The translations under genes were made by a program, and so were the position numbers. The notes under the pieces were generated by a model. It saw only the letters and a program-made list of their open reading frames with translations. It did no database searches and was not told the origin of the DNA. Positions 1 through 8,494 of a stretch of DNA of 64,000 nucleotides are shown piece by piece. Numbering within the stretch: the first letter of the stretch is position 1; the number at the start of each line of letters is the position of its first letter. Source of the stretch: Mesobacillus jeotgali (lineage in GTDB: Bacteria > Bacillota > Bacilli > Bacillales > Cytobacillaceae); the NCBI RefSeq assembly GCF_014856545.2, contig NZ_CP109811.1, forward strand, positions 3,280,001 through 3,344,000, in the 5' to 3' direction.

Positions 1-327
1 CGCTTCAGGTGAAGAAGATTGATAGAAAGTCCCGACCATCGGAGAGACAATCTTATGTAAGTTTGATGTATCCTGTACTTCCTCCTGCTTCACTTCCTGG
101 ACCGCTGCTGCCTCCATCTTTGGCTCAGGTTTCGGAGCTTCCTGTACGACTGGCGCTGGCTGCGGAGCTGGTGCAGATGCTGCTGCCTGAACATTCTCAA
201 CTACAGATTTAACTGCTCCGTGCTTTTTCATTTTGATCTTTGATCCTTCATACTCATATGAAAATTCGTCAATGCTTGATTGATCTACTAGTTTGATTAA
301 CTCTCTGATTTCTTGTACTTTTAACAT
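1..327 (-). CDS. accB: acetyl-CoA carboxylase biotin carboxyl carrier protein, N-terminal part (partial)
   Basis: BCCP carries the biotin that shuttles carboxyl groups between biotin carboxylase and carboxyltransferase in the first committed step of fatty acid synthesis. The 109 visible codons begin MLKVQEIRELIKLVDQSSI, the typical AccB N-terminus. An Ala/Pro/Glu-rich flexible linker (about residues 45-85) follows, then the start of the biotinyl domain (KIVSPMVGTFYQSSSPEA). The biotinylated MKM lysine lies beyond the window edge. The ATG at 327 is preceded by AAGGGGTG about 5-7 nt upstream. In Bacillus, accB-accC follow the spoIIIA operon directly, which fits the neighbours here. The reading frame is open to the window edge, so the gene is truncated by the window and not broken. 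Confidence 0.93.
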   Translation of the reverse strand, partial: MLKVQEIRELIKLVDQSSIDEFSYEYEGSKIKMKKHGAVKSVVENVQAAASAPAPQPAPVVQEAPKPEPKMEAAAVQEVKQEEVQDTSNLHKIVSPMVGTFYQSSSPEA

Positions 328-533
328 CTTTGGGCACCCCTTGTCCATTTCGATTATTAAGACTAGATACTAATACTATACGATAATACCATGTAAAACT
401 TCAATATGTAACAGTGTTTCTTGTCTTCACTCTCTATTTTAATATTTTCTGAAAAAAAAGTGAATTCATACGACAGGAATCCCAAAATTTCTAGCGAATA
501 TTACATTAGCTGAATATGAGGAGAATACATTTC

Positions 534-2015
534 ATGAAAAATATTGAAGAAATAAAAAAAGAGGATTTGGAAAGGAAAAATTCCCTAATCGTCAAAGCCA
601 CTCTTGTATCTGTCGTTCTGGCTGCGGTAGTTGGTATTGCCATGCAAAAGGAACTTGCCGTAATTCTTTCAATCATCGTCGGCGGAGGTGTTGGCGTTGC
701 TGCTGTCGCATTGCTTCACTATACCAAAAGGTTAACAACTTTCATTCCTTACCTTTCCGTTATCATTGTATCTGCTGTTCTGTTCTTGATTATGGAAACA
801 AGCGTTTCGCCGACTGCCTATACCCTTCTTTATTTTATCCTTGCTGCTGCAGCAATCTACATGGACAGGAGATTGCTTTTCATGGCATCCGGCCTTGGAT
901 TCATGCTTATTTCACTGTTCACATGGCTGCATCATGATGCACTGCCGCTGGAAACAAAAAACTATGTAACAATCTATCTATTGTACATGCTGGTCACAGT
1001 CATGCTTGGTTTCCAGTTTTCTATTGCCAAAAAACTGGCTCAGACAATTGAGTCAGCAAAGCAGGAAACAGAGGAACTCTTAATCAAGGATTTAGAGACA
1101 AGGAAAGTCATTGAAAGTAATACAAGGAGCATCGCAAATCTGATTGATGAGGTGAAATTCAAGAGTAAGGAAAATTATCAATTTTCGAAGGAAATGACCC
1201 AGTCTGTGGCAGAGATATCTGCAGGAATCAATATCCAGTCAGATTCTGTCGTAGATATTTCTCAATCTCTTGAAAAAACCAATCAGGTCATCACCCGGAC
1301 ATCTTCCCTTGTCGAAAAACTGAATCAGAACGCAATGGCCGCTGAAAAAGTCTCAGATAAAGGCGATGAGCTGATGTCCAGTCTAATTTCAGAATTGACA
1401 GCTTCCTATGAAAATATGCAGAATGTCAATTCACATATCTTATCTCTTTCCGCGCTGATCAAGGAAACAGCCAGGTTTGCATCAGATATCCAGGGAATTG
1501 CTTCCCAGACTAATTTGCTGGCATTGAACGCATCCATCGAGGCAGCCCGTGCTGGAGACAGCGGCAAGGGGTTCGCTGTCGTTGCGGAAGAAGTAAGAAA
1601 GCTTGCTGACATCACCAGTCATACAGCGACACAGATTACCGAAAACTTAACAAGCGTTATGAGTGATACTTCCAAAACAAAAAAAGGAGTCAACCTGACA
1701 GCTGAAAAACTTACAGAAAACCTCGAATTAGCAGCAGAAACAATGGAAGCATTCGAAACGATCCATCAAACTTTCAGAGTTTTAAAGAGTGACATATCAG
1801 AGCAAGATGAATTAACAAGGACAATCCTGGAATCGTCCATGGCAATCGAAAGTTCCATTACCGGATTCAGCTCCGTCATCCAGCAGGCAAGCGCTGCACT
1901 GGAGGAAATATCATCTGCTGCAATTTCACAAAGTGAACATCATGAGCAATTATTTAAATCTGTGGAAGCGGCGCATCATTCCTTAGATAACTTAATCAAG
2001 CCGCAGCAAAAATAA
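534..2015 (+). CDS. methyl-accepting chemotaxis protein, membrane-embedded sensor type
   Basis: This is a probable chemoreceptor that signals to CheA/CheW. Of about 493 residues, the first ~170 form roughly six hydrophobic segments with almost no extracellular loop, so the sensor part seems buried in the membrane. No HAMP domain is apparent. The remainder is a long cytoplasmic coiled coil whose hairpin tip is visible as [19 protein letters not shown] followed by [15 protein letters not shown], the signature of MCP signalling domains. An in-frame ATG at 516 overlaps the GAGGAG ribosome-binding site, so the ATG at 534, 10 nt after it, is the better start. It is divergent from accB and convergent with spoIIIAH. 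The ligand cannot be inferred. Confidence 0.88.
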   Translation: MKNIEEIKKEDLERKNSLIVKATLVSVVLAAVVGIAMQKELAVILSIIVGGGVGVAAVALLHYTKRLTTFIPYLSVIIVSAVLFLIMETSVSPTAYTLLYFILAAAAIYMDRRLLFMASGLGFMLISLFTWLHHDALPLETKNYVTIYLLYMLVTVMLGFQFSIAKKLAQTIESAKQETEELLIKDLETRKVIESNTRSIANLIDEVKFKSKENYQFSKEMTQSVAEISAGINIQSDSVVDISQSLEKTNQVITRTSSLVEKLNQNAMAAEKVSDKGDELMSSLISELTASYENMQNVNSHILSLSALIKETARFASDIQGIASQTNLLALNASIEAARAGDSGKGFAVVAEEVRKLADITSHTATQITENLTSVMSDTSKTKKGVNLTAEKLTENLELAAETMEAFETIHQTFRVLKSDISEQDELTRTILESSMAIESSITGFSSVIQQASAALEEISSAAISQSEHHEQLFKSVEAAHHSLDNLIKPQQK

Positions 2016-2040
2016 AGGGAAGGCCACCGCCTTCCCTTTT
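2014..2040. terminator. bidirectional terminator between the chemoreceptor and spoIIIAH
   Basis: Stem GGGAAGGC / GCCTTCCC with a CACC loop, flanked by A- and T-rich tracts, lies between two convergent genes. Confidence 0.8.
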
Positions 2041-2050
2041 GTCTTCCCTC

Positions 2051-2596
2051 TTATTTTACAGGCTCGAATTGTACTGCTACATGCTGCATTGAGCCTAGCT
2101 CTGTACGGACCATCTGGATGATTTCGTTTGCGGCAGATGCTGAATGTTCCTTAGCTTTTACTGTGATTCTGACATTCTCTCCGTCCGCACGGACAAGTGC
2201 GTCTTCATAACCCATTGACTTGATCAATGTTTCAAGAGTGAATTCCTTTTGAGTTACTTCATCCAGCTCGTTCATCTTTTCAATTGCATCGCTGCGGTCT
2301 TGAGCAGGCAGGTCTGTAGATGCAACAATCGCCTGAAGGTCTTCCTTCATTTTAGTGCGCTGTTCTTCCAGCTTCATGCGAAGTGCCTCGAACTTTTCAT
2401 CGCTTGCGACGCCAGAGATAACTGTTTTGCCATCTTCGGATTCAGTTGCTGCTGTTTCTTTTTCTTCAGCCTTCTGCTCCTCAACTCCTGCCAGATCCGC
2501 TTTTTGCTGTTCAGGTGAAGTGATATAGTAAACCGATAGCACCACTACAAGACTTAACATCGTTAACAACCACACTGTTTGCTTTTTCAATAACAT
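2051..2596 (-). CDS. spoIIIAH: stage III sporulation protein AH
   Basis: SpoIIIAH sits in the mother-cell membrane around the engulfed forespore. Its extracellular YscJ/FliF-like domain binds forespore SpoIIQ to form the feeding-tube channel. The 181-residue protein has one N-terminal membrane anchor (about residues 7-25), an acidic Glu/Ala-rich linker (about 30-60), and a C-terminal domain containing SMGYEDALVRADGENVRITV, typical of the ring-forming fold. The ATG at 2596 follows a GGGGGAA ribosome-binding site. It is the last gene of the spoIIIA operon, 3 nt after spoIIIAG, and its transcript ends at the bidirectional hairpin beyond its stop. Confidence 0.95.
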   Translation of the reverse strand: MLLKKQTVWLLTMLSLVVVLSVYYITSPEQQKADLAGVEEQKAEEKETAATESEDGKTVISGVASDEKFEALRMKLEEQRTKMKEDLQAIVASTDLPAQDRSDAIEKMNELDEVTQKEFTLETLIKSMGYEDALVRADGENVRITVKAKEHSASAANEIIQMVRTELGSMQHVAVQFEPVK

Positions 2597-2599
2597 CCA

Positions 2600-3259
2600 T
2601 TATTCCCCCTTAGATTTTTTAGGCATGACTGCCACCCTATGGTTTGGTACATCCAAAGCCCTGGTGACGGCCTCGATAATCCATTTTTTCACTTGTATAT
2701 TTTCGGCTCCCTTTGCCACAACGAGGACACCCCTGATTTCTGGCTTCTTTGTCTCGAGAACGATAGGAACCTCTTTTTCACCGTTGCGGATGATGACCAG
2801 CTGCTCATCCTGTGAAGCCTCCTGGACCTTGCGTTTGCCGCCTTCCCGGTCGGTTTCATCCGTCGTTTGTGACTGGATGACCGTGTTCTTCTCAAGAACC
2901 TTTCTCTCAGTGGCATCCACGTTTACGAAGACTGTGACATTCCCGACGCCATTTATTCCTTCTAGCATTTCAGTCAGCTGAGCTTCATAAGCCTCTTCAT
3001 ACTCGGAAATGACGTCATTACCCGCCGATTTCTTTTGCCCAAATACGGCTGCATCCTCTTGAGTTTCTGCCTCCTTAGTGGCTGTAACAGCCATATCAGG
3101 ATTTTGGTCTCCCAGGATATTGCCTATGAGCATGATTGCGGCCCCGAACAGAACGACAATCATTAAGTATTGGTATTTTCCCGATTTCTTCTCTGGCGGC
3201 CCGTCTTTGCCGCTTAATTGCTTTTTAAGCCAGCTAAGTGGACCTTTCTCATTGTCCAT
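2600..3259 (-). CDS. spoIIIAG: stage III sporulation protein AG
   Basis: SpoIIIAG forms the large oligomeric ring of the mother cell-forespore channel. The 219-residue product has a cytoplasmic N-terminus, a single membrane segment (about YLMIVVLFGAAIMLIGNIL) and an extracellular ring-building domain. That domain contains EMLEGINGVGNVTVFVNVDA and a VPIVLETKKPEIRGVLVVAKGA stretch (given here in part as family landmarks). An upstream GTG at 3268 is also in frame, but the GGGGGGAG site 8 nt before the ATG at 3259 favours the ATG. The start overlaps the end of spoIIIAF, which suggests translational coupling within the operon. Confidence 0.93.
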   Translation of the reverse strand: MDNEKGPLSWLKKQLSGKDGPPEKKSGKYQYLMIVVLFGAAIMLIGNILGDQNPDMAVTATKEAETQEDAAVFGQKKSAGNDVISEYEEAYEAQLTEMLEGINGVGNVTVFVNVDATERKVLEKNTVIQSQTTDETDREGGKRKVQEASQDEQLVIIRNGEKEVPIVLETKKPEIRGVLVVAKGAENIQVKKWIIEAVTRALDVPNHRVAVMPKKSKGE

Positions 3260-3878
3260 GCTCGTCACTCCCCCCTTCTATCATGATTTGAATTGATTTT
3301 TCAGGAACATTCCATTTCTCTGACAGAAGAGAAGATATTTGATCTGTATTCTGAGAGGTTTGTTTTGATGGAAGGGGTGCGTTCGTATCAATTTCTACTT
3401 CTCTTACTACTGCCACAGTCTCTCCCTCATCTTCGGCTTTTTTCAGGTGCACGATGACATACTCCAGGTTTTCAGGGAAAGGCCGCTGATCCTGATCATT
3501 TACTTCAAGCTCGATATTAGCAATCTCCATTCCTTGCTGCTCCATCAACTCCTCCTCTGCGGCTGTTTTCAGTTGGACAGCCATTGTTTCTAAAATATAT
3601 GCATGCTGGGATGCTTGTATTTCTTTTTTCTGAAATTCTATTGAATTTTTTATCTTTTCATCCTCAAAACTACTGAATTGCCCCATCGATGCGATCGCTG
3701 TTTCAAAATCTGATGTAAATAATTTCAATACTGGAGACAGAATGATGGCAATCAAAATCAAACCTGTGACGATTTTTGTGTACTTCTGGAAGCTCGAATT
3801 TGGCAGGAGCATATCCAGGACAGTTGCCAGGAGTATGAAAATAATAATATTGGTAATCCATTCTTTTAGAAAATCCAT
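3249..3878 (-). CDS. spoIIIAF: stage III sporulation protein AF
   Basis: A 209-residue protein with two closely spaced N-terminal membrane segments (about 8-25 and 35-55), followed by a soluble domain of about 150 residues. This is the SpoIIIAF layout, with a C-terminal ring-building-like domain. It is needed with the other SpoIIIA proteins for late sigma-G activity in the forespore; its exact channel role is less settled than that of AG and AH. It lies 12 nt downstream of spoIIIAE and overlaps the 5' end of spoIIIAG. The ATG start at 3878 follows a GGGGGAG site. Confidence 0.93.
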   Translation of the reverse strand: MDFLKEWITNIIIFILLATVLDMLLPNSSFQKYTKIVTGLILIAIILSPVLKLFTSDFETAIASMGQFSSFEDEKIKNSIEFQKKEIQASQHAYILETMAVQLKTAAEEELMEQQGMEIANIELEVNDQDQRPFPENLEYVIVHLKKAEDEGETVAVVREVEIDTNAPLPSKQTSQNTDQISSLLSEKWNVPEKSIQIMIEGGSDEHGQ

Positions 3879-3890
3879 TTCATCTCCCCC

Positions 3891-5090
3891 TTACCTCACC
3901 ATCATCGTTAGATTTCCAGCGGCAATAATAACCGTGATTGTCAGGAAAAACATCAAGGAAACAATACCAAGTGCAGCAAAAACATAGATGATGCTTTTGC
4001 TGATGATATCGAGACAATTTATGACGGGTCCGCCACCAAGCGGCTGGAGAATCGCTGCTGCAAATTTATAGATAAATGCAACCATCAGGATTTTCACTGC
4101 CGGAAAAGCTGCGATGATCAGCAGAATCGCAACTCCCGCTATACCGACCGTGTTCTTAAGCAGCATCGAGGCGCTGATGACCGTGTCCGTCGCATCCGTG
4201 AACACCCGGCCAATGACCGGGACAAAGTTTCCAGTGATGAATTTAGCAGTCTTGACAGTGACTCCATCTGTCACCGCTGACGATGCCCCCTGAACCGAAA
4301 TGACACCAAGGAATACGGTCAGCAAAATCCCAAGCAGTCCGACACTCCAGTTTCGGAGCATACTGGCCAGCTGTGTGACCTTGTATTGCTCTGACAATAT
4401 GCTAACGATGCTCAAGAGGGTGGAAAGGAATAAGAGCGGCAGCACGACATATTGAATGAACATTCCGCTTGTGTTCATCATGAAAATGATGACTGGATGG
4501 AAAAAAGCTGCCGATATCAGGCCGCCGGATGTTGCCATCAGTGCCAGCAGCAGCGGGATCAAGGCAAGAATAAATTGAATCATTGTTCCAATTGCATCAT
4601 TTGTGTAATCAACGACCACATGAAAGCTATTGAGCGCAATAATAATGAGGACCATGAACACAATGGAATAGGCTACCTTGCTGATGGTGCTTTTTTCAAA
4701 AGAATTTTGCAGGGCCTGAAGAAACATGCTGAAAACGGTAAGCAAAATCAAGGAACCTAGTAATTTTCCATTGACGATAAACTCGTGAAAAGCAAAATTC
4801 AGAATCCCTTTAAACCATTCCTTCAACGAAAACTTTTTTTCACCACTGATGAAATCATATAAACTGCCTTTCTGGCTTTCTGGTAAATAACCATCATATT
4901 TGTTGATAATGTCCTCCCAGAAACCTTTGAGTTCATCAATATTCAAGTCCTCAAGCTGGGCTGAGGCAATTTTATCCGGATTGATCATTGTGTTGGTTTG
5001 CTCTTCATCACCAACAGCTTGTACAACCGGAATGAAAAAAAATAACTGGATTAGTATAATGCCAAGTATGAACTGCAAACGCTGCTTCAA
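3891..5090 (-). CDS. spoIIIAE: stage III sporulation protein AE
   Basis: A 399-residue polytopic membrane protein of the SpoIIIA complex, proposed in the literature to act with SpoIIIAA as an export or energy-transducing component. It has an N-terminal hydrophobic leader ending near VVQA, an extracytoplasmic stretch to about residue 95, then about seven hydrophobic segments to the C-terminus. The start is TTG at 5090, with AGAGGTGAA a few bases upstream; no ATG is better placed. It follows spoIIIAD and precedes spoIIIAF in the operon. Confidence 0.93.
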   Translation of the reverse strand: MKQRLQFILGIILIQLFFFIPVVQAVGDEEQTNTMINPDKIASAQLEDLNIDELKGFWEDIINKYDGYLPESQKGSLYDFISGEKKFSLKEWFKGILNFAFHEFIVNGKLLGSLILLTVFSMFLQALQNSFEKSTISKVAYSIVFMVLIIIALNSFHVVVDYTNDAIGTMIQFILALIPLLLALMATSGGLISAAFFHPVIIFMMNTSGMFIQYVVLPLLFLSTLLSIVSILSEQYKVTQLASMLRNWSVGLLGILLTVFLGVISVQGASSAVTDGVTVKTAKFITGNFVPVIGRVFTDATDTVISASMLLKNTVGIAGVAILLIIAAFPAVKILMVAFIYKFAAAILQPLGGGPVINCLDIISKSIIYVFAALGIVSLMFFLTITVIIAAGNLTMMVR

Positions 5091-5122
5091 CTATATTCAC
5101 CTCTTTAAGAAAAGGCCCTCGA

Positions 5123-5512
5123 TCAGCCCGGAATCAAGCGAATGATTGTTTCGATCATGACAGTGAGAATCGGAATGGCCATGGCAAGAATAAGAATTTT
5201 TCCGCCTAATTCAATTTTTGAAGCAATCGCCCCCTGACCTGCATCTTTGGTGATTTGGGCAGCGAATTCAGCAATGTAGGCAATTCCGATGATTTTCAGG
5301 ATCGTTTCTACATAGACGAGATTAACCTTGGCATTTGCTGCCAGCTTCTGGATCATTGAAATGATTTGATATATTTGGTCAACCAGAAATAAAAAGATAG
5401 CTGAACCTGTGAACACGATCAGCAAGAAAGCAAAGTTTGGCTTTTGTTCCTTGACAATAAGGGCCAGGAAAGTCGCGATCAGTGCTACACCTGTTATTTG
5501 AAGGATCTCAAT
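5123..5512 (-). CDS. spoIIIAD: stage III sporulation protein AD, probable ATT start
   Basis: SpoIIIAD is a small polytopic membrane protein of the mother-cell channel complex. The first conventional in-frame start (TTG at 5425) would remove the first membrane segment. Extending upstream in the same frame gives EILQITGVALIATFLALI and then KEQKPNFAFLLIVF, matching the expected SpoIIIAD N-terminus. The codon before this stretch is ATT at 5512, placed 7 nt after GGGGAGGG. No ATG, GTG or TTG lies in frame between the site and the conserved sequence. With ATT the protein is 129 residues, the normal family length, and has three or four membrane segments. It begins 14 nt after the spoIIIAC stop. Confidence 0.88.
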   Translation of the reverse strand: MEILQITGVALIATFLALIVKEQKPNFAFLLIVFTGSAIFLFLVDQIYQIISMIQKLAANAKVNLVYVETILKIIGIAYIAEFAAQITKDAGQGAIASKIELGGKILILAMAIPILTVMIETIIRLIPG

Positions 5513-5526
5513 GGCAAAGCCCTCCC

Positions 5527-5733
5527 CTACCCTTGAAATAGGAATACTGATTTAATTTTTTGAAAGAGGTCATCGACAATGGAGGCTACCATGAAAAGGA
5601 TGTATATGAACCCAAATAAGGTTACCCACTGTGCATATTCCTTCTTTCCCACCTGATCGAGAATGGTGTGTAAAAATGCAACGACGATGCCTACCCCTGC
5701 GATTTTAAAAATAATATCCACTTCAAGACCCAT
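5527..5733 (-). CDS. spoIIIAC: stage III sporulation protein AC
   Basis: A 68-residue membrane protein with two hydrophobic segments, starting MGLEVDIIFKIAGVGIVVAF, which is diagnostic of SpoIIIAC. SpoIIIAC and SpoIIIAD are related in sequence, and both contribute to the SpoIIIA secretion-like channel in the mother-cell membrane. The ATG at 5733 follows AGGAGGACA. Downstream, spoIIIAD starts about 14 nt after its TAG stop. Confidence 0.95.
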   Translation of the reverse strand: MGLEVDIIFKIAGVGIVVAFLHTILDQVGKKEYAQWVTLFGFIYILFMVASIVDDLFQKIKSVFLFQG

Positions 5734-5752
5734 CTTGTCCTCCTCCTAAACG

Positions 5753-6268
5753 CTACATCAGTAAGATGATTAATAATAAGCCTGATAAAAAGCCGATACT
5801 TTTCACCATTTTTTCGTATTTCATTTGTTTTTCGCAGGCATCTGCTTCTTCTCTTTCCAGATGGGAGATTGTCAGCAGGATTTGTTTTTGCTGGGAATGA
5901 CGGTCATGCCTGCCGAGCGTCTCACCAAATTGTTTCATGATCTCAAACTCTCCCTGTTTGAAGGCAGTCATTTTCCAGACCTCTTTCAGGCTGTCTTCCC
6001 AAGCCGCCTTTACCGTTGTATCTGTTTCTGTCAGCTTTTTGGAAAAAGCTTCGAAAAACCAGGATAAAGGCTTGGGCATCTGGGCAGCAAGTTTTCTTGA
6101 GGCATCATGAAGCGGTGTGTGGCCGTACATGATTTCGGCCTCCAATGATTGCAAGGCGGACTTCAGCAGCCGAAGCTGCCTCGGTCGCTCACTAAGATGT
6201 CTTGAGGCTTCGAAACCTGTCCAAGTCGTCGCCAGAATAATCAATATAGCACCGATTATTTTGATCAT
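5753..6268 (-). CDS. spoIIIAB: stage III sporulation protein AB
   Basis: A 171-residue protein with an N-terminal membrane segment (IIGAILIILATTWTGFEAS), a helical soluble domain and a C-terminal membrane segment (IGFLSGLLLIILLM). This layout resembles GspF-like type II secretion platform proteins, as known for SpoIIIAB. Its ATG directly abuts the spoIIIAA stop codon (TAA-ATG), so the two are likely translationally coupled. It is expected to act with the SpoIIIAA ATPase in the mother-cell membrane. Confidence 0.95.
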   Translation of the reverse strand: MIKIIGAILIILATTWTGFEASRHLSERPRQLRLLKSALQSLEAEIMYGHTPLHDASRKLAAQMPKPLSWFFEAFSKKLTETDTTVKAAWEDSLKEVWKMTAFKQGEFEIMKQFGETLGRHDRHSQQKQILLTISHLEREEADACEKQMKYEKMVKSIGFLSGLLLIILLM

Positions 6269-7192
6269 TTATGTCACTCTCACTTTTTGGCGAACTTCTT
6301 TGCCGTTTGCTTCCCTTATTGAGGTGATGGTTCCCGGGCCAGAACTTCTTCCAAGCTCCACAAATCGATCGAAAATCCCCATCTCCAAAATTGGTTTTAA
6401 AGTTGGCCTTTTTTGAATATCTTCCAGCGAATCTCCATGTGTAGTCATAATTAATTTAATGCCTGCGTTAACTGCTTCAAGAATCGCTTCCCCGTCTTCT
6501 TTTCGGCCTATTTCATCTACAACCAGGACATCCGGGCTCATCGAGCGGATCATCATCATCATCCCCTCGGCCTTCGGGCAAGAATCCAGGATATCTACTC
6601 TAGGTCCAAATGTAAGCTGTGGAACCCCCTTCACGCACCCTGCTATTTCTGACCTCTCATCCACAATGCCAGCTTTAAGAGGGGGCAGTTTTTTTTCAGG
6701 GACCCCGCTGGATATCATCCTTGCTATATCCCTGAGCAAAGTGGTTTTTCCAGTCTGTGGCGGACCAATAATTATCGTATGTTTCCAGCCATTCTCGTAA
6801 ATATATGGAAGCAACGGTTCGGCAATCCCGATTTTTTCCCTTGCAATCCGGAAATTAAAGGAAGATATGTCCCTGATTGCTTTTACAAAGCCATTTTCCA
6901 GGATCACCTTGCCTGCCAGTCCGACTCGATGACCTCCGGCAATGGTGATATAGCCACGCTTTAATTCTTCCTCCAACGTATACATTGAAAAATGCCCAAG
7001 CTTGTTCAACAGCTGGACAGCATCCTCAGGCGGAATGATATACGGCAGGAATTGTGGCTTTCCTCTTACCGTTATTTCAAGCGGCCTGTTAATCCGTATC
7101 CGCACTTCTTCCATCCCATCTTGTTCATTAGGAGGCACTGCATCCAGCAATTCGGCAATTCGTTTCGGCAAAAAAGATAAGATATCCTCCAT
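6269..7192 (-). CDS. spoIIIAA: stage III sporulation protein AA, secretion-type ATPase
   Basis: SpoIIIAA is the cytoplasmic AAA/type II-IV secretion-like ATPase of the SpoIIIA complex. The 307-residue product shows a Walker A motif IIIGPPQTGKTTLLRD near residue 145, and a Walker B-like VLVVDEIGRKED followed by MTTHGD. Three starts are in frame: TTG 7210, ATG 7195 and ATG 7192. The AGGAGG site at 7200-7205 leaves 7 nt to the ATG at 7192, giving MEDILSFLPKRIAELL. It is the first gene of the operon, behind a likely sigma-E promoter. Confidence 0.94.
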   Translation of the reverse strand: MEDILSFLPKRIAELLDAVPPNEQDGMEEVRIRINRPLEITVRGKPQFLPYIIPPEDAVQLLNKLGHFSMYTLEEELKRGYITIAGGHRVGLAGKVILENGFVKAIRDISSFNFRIAREKIGIAEPLLPYIYENGWKHTIIIGPPQTGKTTLLRDIARMISSGVPEKKLPPLKAGIVDERSEIAGCVKGVPQLTFGPRVDILDSCPKAEGMMMMIRSMSPDVLVVDEIGRKEDGEAILEAVNAGIKLIMTTHGDSLEDIQKRPTLKPILEMGIFDRFVELGRSSGPGTITSIREANGKEVRQKVRVT

Positions 7193-7223
7193 CATTAATC
7201 CTCCTGACAATACGCTTACTTAA

Positions 7224-7252
7224 TATGTATGCCTGCTTGGACACTTTATGAC
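7224..7252 (-). promoter_or_regulatory. probable sigma-E promoter of the spoIIIA operon
   Basis: Reading the minus strand, GTCATAA (-35 like) is followed after 14 nt by CATACATA (-10 like). This matches the known sigma-E pattern of GTCATATT and CATACANT with 14-15 nt spacing, and lies about 30 nt before the spoIIIAA start. spoIIIA is a known mother-cell sigma-E operon; the assignment here is by pattern only. Confidence 0.7.
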
Positions 7253-7401
7253 CTGCAGATTCGCGAATGGGTGATAGACAGAATTTGTTTTGTGTTTGTT
7301 TACGGATGCATCTCAGATTTATGAAATGTCAGGAACTGAAATCGCGAGGAAATAATATCGCTTTTAAACGAAAAGAATAGTAATGAAAGGAGTTGATAAA
7401 A

Positions 7402-7554
7402 ATGAATAATGATCACCAGAAGTTCCAGAAAGCACAGAAAGCTGACCGAGCTTCCTATCTTGGGGGCGGAAGAAGTCCTAAAGAATCACCGACTAATGAC
7501 ACAAAATACAACAATAAGAATGACACTGACAAAGCACCGGGAGCTGGCGAATAA
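7402..7554 (+). CDS. small hydrophilic protein, unknown function
   Basis: A 50-codon open reading frame (MNNDHQKFQKAQKADRAS at the N-terminus) with a well-placed AAAGGAG site 9 nt before the ATG. The product is very polar, rich in Lys, Asn, Asp and Gly, with a GGGRSP turn in the middle and no hydrophobic segment. It resembles small sporulation-associated or stress proteins in composition only; I do not recognise the family. It stands alone between spoIIIAA (divergent) and a SIMPL-domain gene. Confidence 0.6.
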   Translation: MNNDHQKFQKAQKADRASYLGGGRSPKESPTNDTKYNNKNDTDKAPGAGE

Positions 7555-7663
7555 TCTCTAGTAATCCTTATATCCATTCTTTGCTTTTTTCTATGACCGT
7601 TATTTGTTCTTCAATACCAACATAGTTATAGGTAATAGAAAAAGCAGTGTGGAGGGATTTTGG

Positions 7664-8332
7664 ATGGTTAATGGATTGTATACAGGGTACCGTGGCAATG
7701 GAACCGGGAATGGAAGGAAAATTACCGTTAGTGGAGAAGGTTCTGTGTTCGCTGCGCCAAATCGGGCGACAGCAACGATTGGCGTGCGCACCGAAAATCA
7801 AAACCTGCAAAGCGCACAGTCTGAAAATGCAGAAAAATCTAATGCGATGTTAGCAGCCTTAAGTAGTCTTGGGATTGCAAAGGATGATATTAAAACAGCA
7901 GATTTCCGGATTGATCCCATTTATACCTATGAAGACGGCAAGCAGTTATTCCAGGGATATCGTGTTACACACCTGTACAATATCACGATCAGGAATATTG
8001 CCCAAGCAGGATTGATCATCGACACCGCTGTTGAAAATGGCGCAAACGAAATCATGAACATACAATTTTCAGTTGCAGAGCCCCAGGAGTTGTACAATAG
8101 GGCACTTTCAATGGCAGTGGTCGATTCCTACAACAAAGCTCAAACAGTAGCCCGGACTTTAGGAATCCAAACCTCCATTTCTCCTCTCTCGATTACAGAA
8201 GAAACCCAGAAAGGTTCACCCGGCCCATTCCTGGTGGCATCTTTAGATACTAGCAGCGGGAGCGGGACGCCGATAGAACCGGGTCAACTGGAAATCAAGG
8301 CGACTGTCACAGGAACATATATTAGTTCTTAA
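7664..8332 (+). CDS. SIMPL domain-containing protein (DUF541)
   Basis: A 222-residue protein with the SIMPL/DUF541 pattern: ITVSGEGSVFAAPNRATATI near the N-terminus, then KIxxA-type segments (IKTADFRIDPIYTYEDGKQ) and a C-terminal LEIKATVTGTY strand. Family members form small oligomeric beta-rich proteins, often exported; here no convincing signal peptide is visible, so location is uncertain. The ATG at 7664 has GGAGGG 7 nt upstream and is preferred over an in-frame start at 7604. It is followed by its own terminator. Confidence 0.8.
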   Translation: MVNGLYTGYRGNGTGNGRKITVSGEGSVFAAPNRATATIGVRTENQNLQSAQSENAEKSNAMLAALSSLGIAKDDIKTADFRIDPIYTYEDGKQLFQGYRVTHLYNITIRNIAQAGLIIDTAVENGANEIMNIQFSVAEPQELYNRALSMAVVDSYNKAQTVARTLGIQTSISPLSITEETQKGSPGPFLVASLDTSSGSGTPIEPGQLEIKATVTGTYISS

Positions 8333-8340
8333 ATTTTCAA

Positions 8341-8367
8341 AAGTCAGGCGGATAGCCTGGCTTTTTT
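8341..8367 (+). terminator. terminator after the SIMPL gene
   Basis: AGTCAGGC / GCCTGGCT stem followed by TTTTTT. Confidence 0.75.
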
Positions 8368-8494
8368 CTGGTATAAAGAAGAAGAGTGGTTGTAAAAAAT
8401 GGTTATGTAAACTTCTCCTGACACAATTTGTCTATATCCACTTTAGTTTTTTTGAGTTAAAATACCTCTATAAGTATTTTAAGGAGAGATCACC

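Noticed and set aside
9..212. Plus-strand 67-residue frame at the window start
   Set aside because: It is the complement of the Ala/Pro-rich linker of accB, which has the recognisable protein on the minus strand.
5423..5425. TTG 5425 as the spoIIIAD start
   Set aside because: It lies inside the first conserved region, has no ribosome-binding site and gives a protein about 30 residues too short.
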